In this document: positions 22,891-36,250 of the stretch, piece by piece | How positions within the stretch are numbered: position 1 is the first letter of the stretch | Layout: every line of letters begins with the position of its first letter | Made by a program: the position numbers and the translations under genes | From: Bolinopsis microptera | Lineage: Eukaryota > Ctenophora > Tentaculata > Lobata > Bolinopsidae | Assembly (NCBI RefSeq): GCF_026151205.1 | Contig: NC_087079.1 | Coordinates: 18,403,571-18,467,570, forward strand | Length of the DNA: 64,000 bases | Direction of reading: 5' to 3' | The notes under the pieces: generated by a model | Databases searched by the model: none | Told to the model about the DNA's origin: nothing | What the model saw: only the letters and a program-made list of their open reading frames with translations

Positions 22891-24463
22891 GCGAGCCCTA
22901 AACAATCGAATTCAGTTTTTACTAACCTGTCACGTGACCAAAAACTTTTTTTGCCCATAACTTTCCAGGAAGCATTTTACCCTACGTCATGGAGGTGATT
23001 CGGAATCAGCGTCCAAAAATACACCGATAAATCAAATTTCACACCCAAAGGGCCTTTTCACAAGAATTCTCTTTAAATTTGGGCGAGCGAAATTTTTCTC
23101 GAATGGTTTCTGATGAGAGGGTTTCCCAAATGGTCCCGCATGGTGACTTTGGTTCCTCGTTTTAAACGCACTCAAACCCAAGCACAACTTACAGCACGTT
23201 CGGCTATAAGGGTAACGTGGGGACTCGGCTGAAACCACATTAGTCATTACATTTCCTTTTCGAGAAAAATCTTACTTTAAACTAAAGAGACCACATTGTG
23301 AGGAAAGTCTCAGGCATGGCTGGGGGCAACCAAAATCCAAAATTCAACATTAAGAACCCGAATAAATTTCTAACTTTCGACGCATTAATATTTGGGAAAA
23401 GTGCAGTGTGCCGTGGCCTTACAACATCGATATTTTGAAGAAGTCGTTATAAATGTTGACAATATTGCAACATTTGGTGACCTCCTACCCTAGGCTAAGC
23501 ATATCTGAAAACAAATATTTAATTCCTACTTTTTTGCCCTTCCCGATAGGAAGGGAAACAACTCGGCGACAAAGTTTACGGAACATTTTTTTTTCCCCAG
23601 TGACACTGCTTGTTAAAATCTCGGGGACGGGAATAAATATCATTCTCTCATGACAGTGTGTAACTGTCCATAATGAAAAGTTGTTATCTCACCTTTTTTT
23701 ACGCTAATATAATGCATTAAATAGGGGTGCAATAACTGGGAGGGAGATAACATTGTTATCCCCCCTGGTCCATCCTTTGCGCTGAATGTTGCTAATTATT
23801 TTAAAAACAAAATTGCCATAACTTATGTTCTGAAAAATATTTTTGCTTTCAAAAATTTTACAGAATGTCAATAACAAGTAGTCAAACATTTGTGGCAAGT
23901 TTTTGTGTGAGTGTGACTTCACTGAGCTTATTTGACCAATTAAAATAATAGCAACATCTCAGCGACCTGTAACAATTTTAAGAGATAAGGATGTGTCCTT
24001 TAGAAAGTTTGACTCTGGAGTGTTATATGTAGTAATATTAAACGTCGTTAATTTCCGATGTAAATGCTGCATTCGCAGCATCATTTCGTAGATCACAGAG
24101 AATAACATTTACCAACTCGTCAAACTCGTTGGATAAAATTATTTTTCACAACTCAAAGTTGTGAAAATAATTTTATCACAAATTTTAACATGAAAGTAAC
24201 TGCTTATTATTTTATTTTATGATGCACTCTGAAGTACTTATAAAGACACACATTATAGTTTATATCAGAGAAGATGTTTGTTGGAATACAAAAACTTTGT
24301 TTGCTAAATAATACAACTTTATTGAGAACAGGACAACAAATAAAAGAGAAAGAAAGTATTTTTTTAACATTTTTACTTAAATATCTGACTGAATATCTAA
24401 GAAATTGCTAGAATAATCAAGTCAAAACGTTTCCAAGCATGCTTTTTCAGTAGATTGTGTTCT

Positions 24464-25891
24464 AGTCCGTCAGTTAGGGCAATTACCTGAAATGATAGTA
24501 GAGGGCCTGATTTGCGAGCTCTCAAAGGTCTTTGTATCACGTTGCGACCCCCACGGTCGTTTCACTATAGGGGAGCCGCGCACATTCGTGCGCGGCGGGT
24601 CATACAACGTATGACAAAAAGGTCTTAAAAACCGAAAAAACTTCGGAGCCCTAAAATTCAGACTGGGAAAATCGCCCATTTCACATTGGCCAAGCCCATT
24701 TTTAGTACCAAAATGTCCAGGCACAATTTGAGAGAAATATATATAATGTCATTCCTAACATGTTAGGGGTCAAAAACTAATGTTTTTTTGCACGACGAAT
24801 CGATGGCAAGGTTCTTAAGGTTCTAAAACACATTTTTTTTGCAAAAACTAAAGAAAATTATAATTTTAACGCGCCAAATTTTTCAGTCCCCGATTAATAA
24901 AATTGTTCAAAATCGATTTCCTGAAATGTTTGGTATCTAAACCCATGTTTTTTGTACGACAGGCCGATATTGACAAATATTCGCAATGGGGCACATTTAT
25001 CTAAGACTTATGAATCAATAATGCTCTAACATGCTTATTTTGTAGAGAAATTGGGCAAAAAAACGGTAATTTTTGGGTACACCAATACAATTACCAATTT
25101 GGTAATTCGTTTTTTCTTTTTAAAGCAAATTTCACGTTGCAATTTTCAAGATCGGTTTATGGCTATCGATAGGGCAAGGGCTTAATATGCTATTTATGGT
25201 TTTGATACAATCCTTCAGCACCTGACATAGGCAATAGGGGTCACAAACCCATAAAGTAAAGATGTCAGGACTGGGCAGTGGCCGATAAATATTTGATAAT
25301 TACTTGGACTGGAATATCTTTTCAACGGTTATTGACATCTTTAAAACCCGTATTGACTATTGAACGTGGAGTAAAACTTCTAATCTATTTGTAGCTCAGG
25401 CGATGTGCCCCCGAACCTCACGTCCTGAGTGACAGTGGGCCTTATCGATCATGAGCCGCAAATCACAATGGCTTTTGGGCCTCAGAGACACAGAGTCATA
25501 CTACACACCAAACATTTCAGGAAATCGAATTTTGAACAATTTTATTAATTGCGACTGAAAAAATTGGCACGTTAACAACTATTTCTTTCAGATTTTTTGC
25601 AAAAAATAAGTGATTTAGAGCTTTAAGAACCTTGCCAATCGACTGGTCGTGCAAAAAAAAAATAGATTTAGACCCCTAACATGTTAGGAATGACATTATA
25701 AAATATTTCTCTCAAATTTTGCCTGGACATTGGTACCAAAAATGGGGGTGGCCAAAATTGGGGATTTTCCATCTGAATTTTAGGGCTCCGAAGTTTTTTC
25801 GTTTTAAAGACCTTTGAGAGCCCCCAAAAAAAGTTCACCCCCCTACATGATGCAGGTAATTACCTGATTTTTTCCATAACTGACTATAATA
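24464..25891. mobile_element. 1.43-kb foldback element nested in the outer one
   Basis: Inverted arms at about 24464-24945 and 25507-25891. They share ggcaattacctg/caggtaattacctg ends, acatgttaggaatgacatta, ccgaagttttttcg and aatttcaggaaatcga-type blocks. The left arm holds an extra ~95-bp insertion at about 24531-24625 with its own imperfect inverted ends (tcacgttgcgaccc / gggtcatacaacgt). No coding capacity. Confidence 0.7.
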
Positions 25892-26169
25892 AACAACAAT
25901 TTGTTGAGCCCCGCTGATAAAAGAACGCAGTAAGCGTCGCAGGAAACAGCTGGTGTTGAACATTGTCTTACAACGCCGCTAACGTCTTCAACCCGCTTCT
26001 CGACTGATAAGAGAGTTTGCACTTTTATAATTGAAACATAAAAAAATTTTTTTGTATAAATTTCATATGTAAACCCTAATTAGTGGTGATTTTGCTAATA
26101 CTAATTGTTAATTGTATCCAATAACCCAAAATTTATGTGTTTTACTCCTCATTAACATCTTACTATGTA

Positions 26170-26950
26170 AATTAAAGCGAGACGAAATATGGATAATGGG
26201 TGGATCCGTACCATTTTACTGACACCACGGCATCAACTTAACGCGACTTTCCGCATAAACCGTAAAAAAATATACAACTGCAAACTCTTTTTTACTGGGG
26301 GTTACCATCAATAGCTGGCGCTATCTAGCGCCAAAAATAAATGATTACCTTCACAACGCTTGAGATAGCCACCGGAGATTTCACCCCCAGAAACTGTTCT
26401 TGAGTCGATTCCTTTCCGGGAGAGTGAACTTTTTGGATGCGTCTCGTATGTGATACCTCCACAGTCTAGTAGGGAAGGTGGCATTTAAGGTGAATTGATA
26501 TTTTTACCATGATTTTTGCATATCTTTTGTGTATTAAATTTCAAAATAATCGATTAATTTTTCTAATTTATCATCAAAATTAACTGCAAGTTTGAACTGA
26601 CCGGATCGTATGAGACATTCGCTCTGAGCCTTCAGAAACTGTCGTATTTGGCTGTTCCTGCGCTGTAGCCGCTCAGATATTACCACGTTCTTGCTCCAAG
26701 TCCCTGGAAGAAAAAATTCCATTTAATAATTACCTCAGGTTTTATATAGACCTTTTTTGGGAGTTCCAAATAATTTCTGATTATTCCTGATTTCTTGCGA
26801 CAAATGATACTGCACGAAAGGATAAACGACGTTTCAAAGTAACAACTTCGTTTTCAGCTCAAATTATTTGTTATATATAGTGTTGAATTGGTGCAAGACT
26901 CAAGAGACTAAAATAATTATTACCTATTCAATTCGCGTTTTTGACACCAC
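26170..26950 (+). repeat. Segmental repeat S1, copy 1
   Basis: Matches 30306-31040 in direct orientation: attaaagcgagacgaa, cacggcatcaacttaacgcg, tagctggcgctatctagc, aattgatatttttacc, attcgcgtttttgacac. Copies are diverged with many indels. The ~36-bp dispersed motif (26857-26887) sits in this copy only. Confidence 0.65.
26857..26887 (+). repeat. Dispersed ~36-bp motif, copy 3
   Basis: ctcaaattatttgttatata followed by tagtgttgaa, four bases shorter than the copies at 149 and 14150. It is preceded by cgttttcag. Confidence 0.55.
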
Positions 26951-28229
26951 TTGGCCGGGGTCCAAATTTTGTAGTATACATAATAAGCAGTTTTCATCAC
27001 GCATATATTATTATAATGTGATAACATTATTTTCACAACTTTGAGTTGTGAAAATAGTCCCAACTCTCAAACTCGTTGGATAAAACGAGTTTTTTAATCC
27101 CGAGGTTTTTACCTCATGTTATCAATTAAAGCAGTGAGTAAATGCATTCTCTGATGATACGAAATGAAGCTACGAATGCAGCATTTACATAGGAAATTAA
27201 CGACCGATATATTAAATACATATAACATCCAATCCAAACTTTTTAGAGGACACATCCTATCTTTTAAAAATTGTTACAGGTCGCTGAGATGTTGCAAAAT
27301 TATTTAAAATTGGTCAAAAAGCTCAGTGAAGCTCACACTCACACAAAATTTGCCACAAATGTTTGACTACTTGTTTTTGACATTCTTAAAATTTGAAGCA
27401 AAAATATTTATCAGAACATAAGTTAAGGCATTTCCCCCTGTTTTTAAAATAATTAGCAACATCTCAGCGACTAAGGAAAGACCAGGGAGATAACAATAGT
27501 TATCTCCCCCCCCTATTTACCGTTAATCACACCCTAAATGTAGTACCAGGGTTGACCATTGTTAATAAATCGGCCCCGGGCGCGCGCTACTTCGTAACAC
27601 TTGCCATCGAGAAGAAAGCGGCGCGCGCTACTTCGAAGAAATTTAGACGAGTAACAACCGTCAAGTACCAGGAGATAAAAATAGTTATCTCCCTCCCAGT
27701 TATTGCACCCCTATTTAATGCATTATATTAGCGTAAACAAGAGTGAGATAACAACTTTTACATTATGGACAGTTACACACTGATCACGAAGAATGGTACT
27801 TATACCCAACCTAAAAATGGCGCACCTGATTTTGTGTATAATTACATATGTTAACCCTAATTAGGTGATTTTTTCTAATGCGAATTGTTAATTGTATCCA
27901 ATAACCCAATTGAGTGTGTTACTCCTCATTAACAGATGAACATGAAATTGGGACTGGTACAGGGTTTGGGGCCCGTCCTCCCCGCTAGACCCATGTTTCT
28001 CTAAACCCATCATGTCACAGCCTACCGCACACAAAAAACAATCACTCCAAGTTAATTTTCGAAAGAAACCCGAGTATCGCTAAACCACCAAAAGAGGACT
28101 TTCTTATTCACAACGGTTTCAAGAAACGAATTCCCCGCAATCAACACAACCCATCTGGGGTAAAATATTCACACCACAACGTCATTACTAAAACTTTGAA
28201 ATGTAGCTTTAGAGAATATTGGGGTCCCT

Positions 28230-28840
28230 GTATTAGGGAGTGGCGCCATCGACAGTGGGGCCGCGCGTGCCGACTGTAGGATGGTTTTTTAGCGCTAATT
28301 TCGGGCCAGCACAATTTTCTTCAAAGCAAACAAATAGATATTAAGTATCCTTTCCGACCTCTGATTGCAACAAAAAATTGTAAGCTTACTCACTAGCATT
28401 CAAGAGGAAAGTGTCCGAAAGTTTAAAGCATATCCAACCATCAGACATTATTGTGACAGCTAAAAGCAGCGTATTTGTCCCCATTTTGCTCACTATATCA
28501 ACTCTCTGATATCCACAAATTTTTCGGACAGTTGTGAAAGCCCTATTGGAAAGGTCGTCGCCAATTTTCAGAATGATCTCATTCAAGGAACTGAAGATAT
28601 ATCCAATAATAGACACAAAAATCACGAATTTGGTCAAATTTGGTCAAATTACGCGACTTTTACAGCTAATTTTGCTCCAAAAGCCGCGCACACATCAAAT
28701 ATGGCACCTAGGCAAAACTCACTGATCTTCCAAAAAGGTATGAAAAATTTGGGAACCGTGAAAATCTCACAGCCCTCTAGAAAACAAGGGTACAAAAATT
28801 TTAAAAATCCGAGCAAGTTTATTTTTATTGGGGCAAACCC
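28230..28840 (+). repeat. Segmental duplication S2, copy 1
   Basis: About 610 bp repeated directly at 28938-29553 (gccatcgacagtg, gtgccgactgtaggatggtt, agcgctaatttcg, ccgagcaagttta). A minus-strand open frame in this copy (28386-28637, containing ISIIGY-like hydrophobic stretches) is broken in the second copy, so I do not call it a gene. 27790-28230 shows only a partial repeat of 26060-26160. Confidence 0.75.
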
Positions 28841-28937
28841 CCTACCTGTATCAACACTCTCACGGAAATTAGAATTCTATCGTGACCTAAAATCAAAAAT
28901 TTTAAAAAAGAGTATTACCAAGAGTATACCCATAGAC

Positions 28938-29553
28938 AGTGTCATTAGGGATGCGCCATCGACAGTGAGCCGCGCGTGCCGACTGTAGGATGGTTTTTTT
29001 AGCGCTAATTTCGGCCAGCACAATTTTCTTCAAACAAATAAATATTGAGTATCCTTCCCGACCTCCAATTGCAACAAAAATTAGTAAGCTTACTCATAGA
29101 CTTAAAAAGGGAAAGTGTCCGAAAAATTTAAAGCATATCCAAATCAAACCATTATGTTACAGCTAAAAGCAGCGTATTTTGCCCCATTTTGATCACAGTA
29201 TCAACTCCGATATCCACCAAATTTTTCGGACAGTGTAAAATCTAATGGTGAAGGTCGCGCTAATTTCAGAATGAAACTCATTTAAGGAGACTGAAGAAAA
29301 ACCAGAAAAATCGTACAAAAAATGTGTCCAAAATTGGACGAATTATGGTCAAATTACGCGACTTTTACGCTACTATTTGTCTCCAAAAGCCGCGCACCAT
29401 CAAATATGGAAGGTGCACTTATCGCAATTCATCAGATCTTTCCCCAAGAAGTATGACAAATTTGTATTGATGAAAATTCCACACTCACAGTCTCTAGAAA
29501 ACACAGGTACAAAAACTTTATACAATCCGAGCAAGTTTAATTTTATCGTGCAC
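28938..29553 (+). repeat. Segmental duplication S2, copy 2
   Basis: Second, more indel-rich copy of 28230-28840. From 29560 to 30300 no gene or clear repeat is supported. Confidence 0.75.
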
Positions 29554-30305
29554 CTCCTAGTTCCTTAAATATCAGACCGATGCTAATAACACAAGACAGC
29601 AGATACGTGCACATCGACTCGAATTGAACTTGGCCGAAATAAACAAACTCCTCGTGATTAGCTAATATCTCCGGTGCATTAAGTTATATGTCAGTATAAT
29701 TGAGATGAAGATCACTTCCTTTAACCATTGTGATCAAACGCATTGCATCGAGGCGAAAAGTCCTATAAAAGGGGACACAGATCCATTCACACATAATCAA
29801 ATCCAATCAAACCATCAGCGACATCTTATACTGTTCACACACTGTCAACCCTTGAGCAAACTACCTCAAAATACAACATTCAACAACCTTTAAATCATTG
29901 AATTAATCACTAACGAAAGTCAAAGCCCACCTCAACGAAGATGTCGTTTTGCTATATTTTGCCACTACGTGAATTAACAACCGCAAGAAATTCGTCTGAC
30001 TCTCTGGCCAATACATGAACACTGAAAATCACTGAACCAGCGCTTATGTTTCTTTTCGCGCAACATCTAGTGCAAAGTGGCCATGGCTCAATACAAGCAT
30101 TACAGCATTATCAAGCTGACTGAAAACAAAAATATATGTTGTCAAAATCTTTTATTTTTTCACTTTTAAGTTTATAGATATATTAATATAATAAATTCAC
30201 CATCTACAGAAATTGTAATTATCATAACAGTTACTAAATGTAGCTCAAGATATTAAATTTGTATTCCATGTTAGTTCCTTGTATATCCATAACAACAAAC
30301 TAATA

Positions 30306-31040
30306 TTTAAAGCGAGACGAATTATAAGGATATGAAGTGCATGTGATACGTACCATTTTACAACACACGGCATCAACTTAACGCGACTTTCCGCAAAACC
30401 TTAAAATAAAAATACAAGCTAAAACTTTTTGACATGAGGTGTTGCTTCACAATAGCTGGCGCTATCTAGCCCAAAAATAATTGTTACCATCAACATCGCT
30501 TGAGATAGCCAACCAGGAGATTTCCCCCGAGGAAACTGTTCTTTGAGGTCGAAGTCTTTTCGCAAGATAACTTTTATTTGTATGCGGTCTCGTATGTGAT
30601 ACCTTCCACAGACCCTAGTAGAGAAGGTGGCATTTAAGGTTGAATTGATATTTTACCAGTGATTTTGCATATCTTATGTGAAATAAATTTCAAGAAAACC
30701 AATTAATATCTAATTAACATCAAATAATTAACTGCAAGTTTGAACTGCCAGGAAGGGGGGGGACTAGAGGGGGGGTGGGGAGGGGGGGTTTTAGGTACGC
30801 GAACGTTTGAGACACTCGCTACTTAGCCTCAATGAAACAGACAAATTTGGGCGTTAGCCTCGCAGTAGCCGCTCAGATATTTACCAGCTTATCTTGCGAC
30901 TACAAGGACCCCCAGTAAAAAATATATCCATTACCTCAGCATTAAAGCAGGAACCCCGTATAACCTTAAATGTGTGACAAGACTCAAGACTCAAAAGACA
31001 AAAATAATTATTACCTATTAATTCGCGTTTTTGACATCAC
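30306..31040 (+). repeat. Segmental repeat S1, copy 2
   Basis: Direct copy of 26170-26950. It contains a G-rich tract at about 30754-30791. From 31040 to 32235 I find no supported gene; 31760-31870 is unusually GC-rich. Confidence 0.65.
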
Positions 31041-32584
31041 TTTATTACTCAATTGCTTTCTGTTTACAGCACTTTTAAAGCTCCTCGATTTACCACTGAC
31101 ACCGTGACGTGTTTTGCTTTTAATCGCTTAGCGTGGCCATTATAGTGGTGCAGGAACTGTTCCTGCCCCTCCGCCTAACCCTAACACAATTCCTGTACAT
31201 ATTTTGAACTGGAATTGGGACTGGATTTGATTCTTTTTTTGGCTTAAAATGACCGGGTTTGTGGTTCTACTCGCCTATATATCGTACAACGATCAGGGAC
31301 CCGATTATGTATAACATCATTTGTAATGATACCTACACACTCAACCACCCTAGTAAACTGCACATCTTCGCTCCTCATTTTAAATTAACTTTAGTCATTT
31401 TACCTTACACGCCAGACGTACTTCCGTGTCTTGGAACTTACTCATAATATATACCGATTCAACTCACTAATTGAATAAGACGTATTGTTTAAAAGTACTT
31501 GTTATATTTCGAAGAGTGAACTGCAGAGGCACCACCCCAGAACCTAAAAATAGACTTGGGCTCATGGCCATGTTTATGTTGATTGCTTTTGAATTCTTGA
31601 GTGTCTCTAAATATGTAAACATGATACTGATAGGAATGTAATAGTGCCCCAACGCCCTATTTTATTTGATGAGTGGACTTTGCAAGATTTGTGTTGAAGA
31701 TTTTTTCGATTACCATTTTATTGATCGCTCCGAATATTTAGTGGTAGTAGTCAGTGCCAGGGTTACTAGGTATCTCCTCGCTTGTGGCCACGTTCGTCGC
31801 GCTCGCGTGCCTGCGCTCGCTTTTTCCGAGACCCGTCCGACCCAATGCGGCAGAGCCGACTTTCCGCGTATCACTAAGAAGCAATAGAAACGCCCATTCT
31901 CGAATATTCTATCACCTCACCAACTCTCACACATACCAGTATGCCATAATTAAAATTAGGGGAGAAACATTGGAATCAAAATTTGAGCAAAATTTAAGAC
32001 CAATTTTAAGTGTAAAAAAACACTTTGACAAAGTATCAGGTTTTTTTGACATTTGTTTTTATGATGGTCCGTTTTGCTCTATCGTCGGCACATTGAATTC
32101 TCTAAATTTCATTTGAAACCTTTGATACCTACATTCAACTGGGGGGACGCTTATTATACGAGAAAAAAAGTATATCTACCTAGACCACCTTGGGGTTGAG
32201 TGGGGGTTTGTTTGGGTGGCCAATCCTCATCAGCAACTTCAATTTTTTTATGTCTAAAATAAGATCTCTCCGATTAACTCCAGATCACAGAACTCAAACA
32301 GCACTCCTAAGAAAGCACACCCCACGGAAAACTCTTTTCAAGCAGTCAACCATCTCGCTTACCAAAAACCTTAAGTCCGTACTGAATCCGGAGAGAGATC
32401 TCGCGCAGAATGAGAGTTACTCCGAGCCAGAGCAGCAGTGGCCATCTGGAGTGTAAATGTGATGAGTGCAGGTGAGAGGAGTGTCAGATGACGAAGGAAG
32501 TTAGTGAGTGTAGTCGAGTCAAGACAAGAGGAAAAGAAACAGTCCAAATAAACCAAAGGCCATCACGGAGAACGGGTATACATC

Positions 32585-33150
32585 CTGGATCAAAGGAAAA
32601 AGAAATGTACTTTACACTACATCGAGGATTTTATTGACTTCGACGCCGCTGAACGGCTGCTTAGTGAGCTGAATGTTGATATATCGAATTACCCTAACCA
32701 AACGAGTAGCCGTCAAGAGATAAATCTGGAGATCGAGATGATTGCGTAGAGTCTGAGGGTCATCCAGATGACTCGACCCCGGAGAGTAACCTTAGAAATC
32801 AGATCAGCTACCTCACCAAGAAAATCGAGAAATCAGCGAGCTCAATATTTGAAATTAATACAACTATCACCAACATAGTATTCAGGCCGACTCCCAAGTT
32901 ATAACGATCTTATCCCCTACGAAACACTAGCTGAATACATGGGGCGAAACCCACAGTTGCCCAGTCTTTCCCCTTGGGCCCCAAGATCACTCAAACTGAA
33001 ACGGGGAACTAAAGTAACCCATTTGGTGCCCATGCCACTCAGGATCCTCTGTGTGTTCTCTCAGGAAATTCCACTCTTGAGTACATGGCATCCATACCTA
33101 GAGGAAAGAGTGATATTCAAAACGAACAACTTCTTCTTTTTTTCATGGAT
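32585..33150 (+). pseudogene. AlkB-like 2OG-Fe(II) dioxygenase relic in LINE-B
   Basis: Pieces in successive frames follow the AlkB order. LHYIEDFIDFDAAERLLSEL (32601-32660) resembles the N-terminal entry segment. KKIEKSASSIFEINTTITNI (32818-32877) matches the helix plus FN..L.N strand. DSQVIT (about 32889-32906, another frame) sits where the HxDDE metal site should follow. GRNPQLPSLSPWAPRSLKLK (32942-33001) matches the NPTIASLSLGA.R strand. SGNSTLEYMASIPRGKSDIQ (33061-33120) matches the C-terminal region with IP..K. The iron-binding HxD is not intact and there are at least four frame changes, so it is inactive as written. No single motif proves the call; the ordered set does most of the work. 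Confidence 0.5.
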
Positions 33151-33254
33151 CTCCTTCCAACTGCGATCGAGGAAAATGTGTAAGTGACCAGACCTCAGTC
33201 TCATCTCTGTCAGAAACGGCTCCCTCTCAATCTTCTACAGATGGTGGATTTAGT

Positions 33255-33480
33255 GTAGATGACCCTTTCAGACCTGACTTTATAACTTAGAAATAGATAC
33301 TGGACTACAAATGACCCTTAACAAGACGACGGAGATACCTGACATTATTACACATCAGCAACTTCAAGGATCTAATGTAGATGATCCCTTCAGACCTGAC
33401 TTTAACTTAGAAAAAAGATAATGGACTACAAATGACCTTTAACAAGACGACCGGATATCCCTGACATTATTATCACCTCA
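33255..33480. repeat. ~125-bp tandem duplication inside LINE-B
   Basis: gtagatgaccctttcagacc ... ctggactacaaatgaccctt occurs at about 33255 and again at about 33378, both encoding VDDPFRPDF. The duplication is coding-like but frame-disrupted. Confidence 0.75.
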
Positions 33481-33899
33481 ACCAGCGGTCCCTGATATCA
33501 AACTGACCGAAGCGCAGACCTCTTACTTAACTGAGCAAGGCAGATCTAGTTTGTTGGATAGTAATCCAATCATCAGGTCGCCCTCTGCGTCACTTCATCT
33601 GGATGTTAACAAAGATGATCTCAACGTTGGCCCTGCAACTCCCGAAGACACCGAAAGGACAGTTATTCTTATGGAGAACCACACGGTCGCTCCCGAGACA
33701 CTTATTACTTGTGTTTGCTCATCTTCCTGAACCCATCCTCAACGAGGAACTAACGAGGAATGGTTGCTCCACAGAAGGATCTGTTTACAGAAAGGAGAGC
33801 AAGAATGATGAATGTGATGTCTAGACCCGAAGAACCAGCAAGGAAATCTCTGAATAGGGACTTAGATTCGAAACTCCCCTCTCTCGCATGGGTCCAGAC

Positions 33900-34229
33900 T
33901 GTTATCGAAAACCAAGTTATTGACGTAAGCAGGAGTTGGAGAAACTTACATCTGAGGTTAACAGCCTTAAGTGCTCCGATACTAGCATCCAGCAAATCGA
34001 AAAACTACTAGAGGTTGGCAAGAAGGAAATGCAAAAGGTCAAAGACCTCTGGGAGAAAAACTTGTCAGCTACCACACGGATCAAAAACAGAGTAGACGAA
34101 GTTTTCACGGAGATTTCTATAGCGGAAACGAAAACGGACGAAGTAGACAAAAGTGTTCAAAAACTAAAGTTTGACCTCAAAAAACTACTACAACAGTGCA
34201 TTCTTTCGGGAAGACGGACAGCTGATTAA
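33900..34229 (+). pseudogene. LINE-B ORF1 coiled-coil segment
   Basis: The open stretch MEKLTSEVNSLKCSDTSIQQ, then IEKLLEVGKKEMQKVKDLWE and VDEVFTEISIAETKTDEVDK, has heptad-like leucine/valine spacing and high charge. This is typical of the multimerisation coiled coil in LINE ORF1 proteins. It is cut off by a frameshift before the SGNH domain. Confidence 0.55.
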
Positions 34230-34567
34230 AGAAATTCACAAAATAGTCACTAGTCAGAAGGATGGAATGGCGTGAGTACCGATGTCCACCTGACTATTCC
34301 CCTAATGACGATGATTTATCACACACTCCACCCTACCAACCTCCCTCACCCTTTCGAGATCAAAGAACTCACAGTAGAGAAAACAACCTGCTGGTCCCCG
34401 AAGAAACAATGGATTCAGCATGACTTCCTCGGCCTCTCGAGCTCAGAATCTCTACTCAAGCTCAGAACTCCAACTTTACCAGAACTCAGAACCTCAATTT
34501 CACCAGGACTCAGAACTCCGACTTCACCACTCGTCAAACTTCAGGATCCACCACACCCTCAAAAGTG

Positions 34568-35200
34568 TTCAAGACGACCCTCATCTCAGACTCAATCCTG
34601 AGACATGTCCAGGGTATGGACACCAAGAATGCTCTCGGAAAGAACCATGAATTGACCCTAATCAACAAGCGGGACACAGGTGGACTTAAAGACCAACATG
34701 TCAAAGGACGAATTATTAAGAACACAACCTGATTTCATCTATGTTCACCTAGGAGTCAATGATGCCAACCAAAACTTCGACCTAAGGGTAAGTCTCGACA
34801 ACATATTTCAATTTTCACTATTCGTAGAGGAATCCCTGATAGGTACAAAGTTATTCTTCTCAATGCCCGCTATGACATCTGACAATGAAGCGAACGCAAG
34901 GATTGGGGAGATAAGGGATGCAATTTGGGGAATTTGTGACCGTAACTAATAAAACGAACGCAAACCCTTCAAAGAGCGGTCTTTGTATTATAACCCCAAC
35001 GCAAACTTCATGCATGATGATCATCTGATAGGAGAATATCACACGAACGATGGAGTCCACCTTTCAACAAGAGGCAAAGAGGTCATTCTAGGAAACTTCC
35101 GTCACAGCATCCATGAAATGACAAGGACTGCTTCTCAACAAGCCAAAGAAAAGTCCGTTCTACAGGGGGATTGGACCTTCTCTCCTCTTAGTCGAATGTG
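34568..35200 (+). pseudogene. SGNH/GDSL esterase-like domain of LINE-B ORF1
   Basis: Frames read TLISDSILRHVQGMD (block I with the nucleophile Ser), then DFIYVHLGVNDANQNFD (block III G.ND), then GEYHTNDGVHLSTRGKEVIL (block V, catalytic D.VH). A stop at about 34947 and one frame change around 34720 interrupt it. Esterase-like ORF1 domains are known in CR1/L2-clade LINEs, which supports the classification. Confidence 0.7.
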
Positions 35201-35305
35201 ATTACAGCTGACATAGATTCTCATTTATACACATTATACCATGACTAGAAACACACAAAAAAATACACAGGTTTCAATTAATAAAAATAGCATAAAATAC
35301 TTTCT

Positions 35306-36250
35306 TGGAATATCCAATCGCCTTCATCAGTAGATGGGAGCAAATTTGAAATAGAATCATTTCAAAATGTTATCAAAGATCATGACATAGCCTGTCTTCA
35401 GGAAATTAGGAGAGAGGTTCACTTGGTAGGATATCGATCAATCTGCAACATAAGGAAAAGACGGTAAATCAGGAGGTGTCGGTATCCTCATTAAAATGAG
35501 CTTATTGAAGGGATTGAGTTTATCAAGAATACAGAGTGTTCAGACTACCTAGTTTGTCGACTAGACAAGGATTCTTTAACCTATCAGAAGATACATTTAT
35601 AGTTAACGTTTTACATTAGACCATTTAATTCATCAGCTTCAAACCCGACTGACAATGGCAAAGATGCTCTAAAAAACATTGAAGACGTTGTGAACGAACT
35701 TCGGGAGGAGGGCGAAGTCATATTGTGTGGGACTTTAACTCTCGTATAGGACAAAAAACGGGTATGATAAGAGAAGACTCAACCAACGTTGTTCCCTTAC
35801 CAGACGATTAAGAGCCTGACAACTTTCTCCCCCGAAACTCACTAGACTCTATCACAAATACTTACGGTACACACTTTCTTAACCTAGTCAAACATAACCA
35901 ACTCACTATTCTGAATGGCCGTACCCTAGGAGATCTTGTAGGAAACTTCACAAGTATCCAAAAAAATGGGTGCAGCGTTATTGATTACATTGCAGTGACC
36001 AACTCCACAAAGATCAGAATCAACTACTTCAAAATCTTGACATTCACCGAGCATTCTGATCATAAGCCCCTCAGTACTGAATTACAATGCAATAGATTCG
36101 CGATCAACAAATGCGCCCCATTACAGGACACTTATCAGACAGCGCCAACCAGATACATTATCAACGAAGAGAACAAGACGACTTTTTCGAAGCTCAGTCA
36201 GAAAATCTATCATTGACCTTAATCCATGAACTTCAATCGAACATCGACTT
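35306..36250 (+). pseudogene. APE-type endonuclease domain of LINE-B
   Basis: Frames read WNIQSPSS, ACLQEIR (metal-binding Glu), GGVGILIK, then ILNGRTLGDLVGNFTS, CSVIDYIAVTNST and EHSDHKPLS. The SDH near 36055-36063 is the terminal catalytic motif of the exonuclease-endonuclease-phosphatase fold. The central part (35450-35860) is frameshifted. It lies directly upstream of the RT as in other APE LINEs. Confidence 0.75.

Larger units (their letters stand above)
23654..27782. mobile_element. 4.1-kb foldback element (outer)
   Basis: Long inverted arms at about 23654-24180 and 27000-27782. The outer ends are gtgtgtaactgtccataatg and its complement. Both arms contain ttatctcc blocks, a gcattaaataggggtgcaat block and a ttcacaactcaaagttgtga palindrome near the inner end. 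The right arm carries extra sequence (27470-27670). No transposase is seen. A second foldback element is nested inside. Confidence 0.7.

Noticed and set aside
28386-28637. Membrane-protein-like minus-strand exon
   Set aside because: Hydrophobic stretches are present, but the duplicate at 28938-29553 is full of stops and no splice sites support it.
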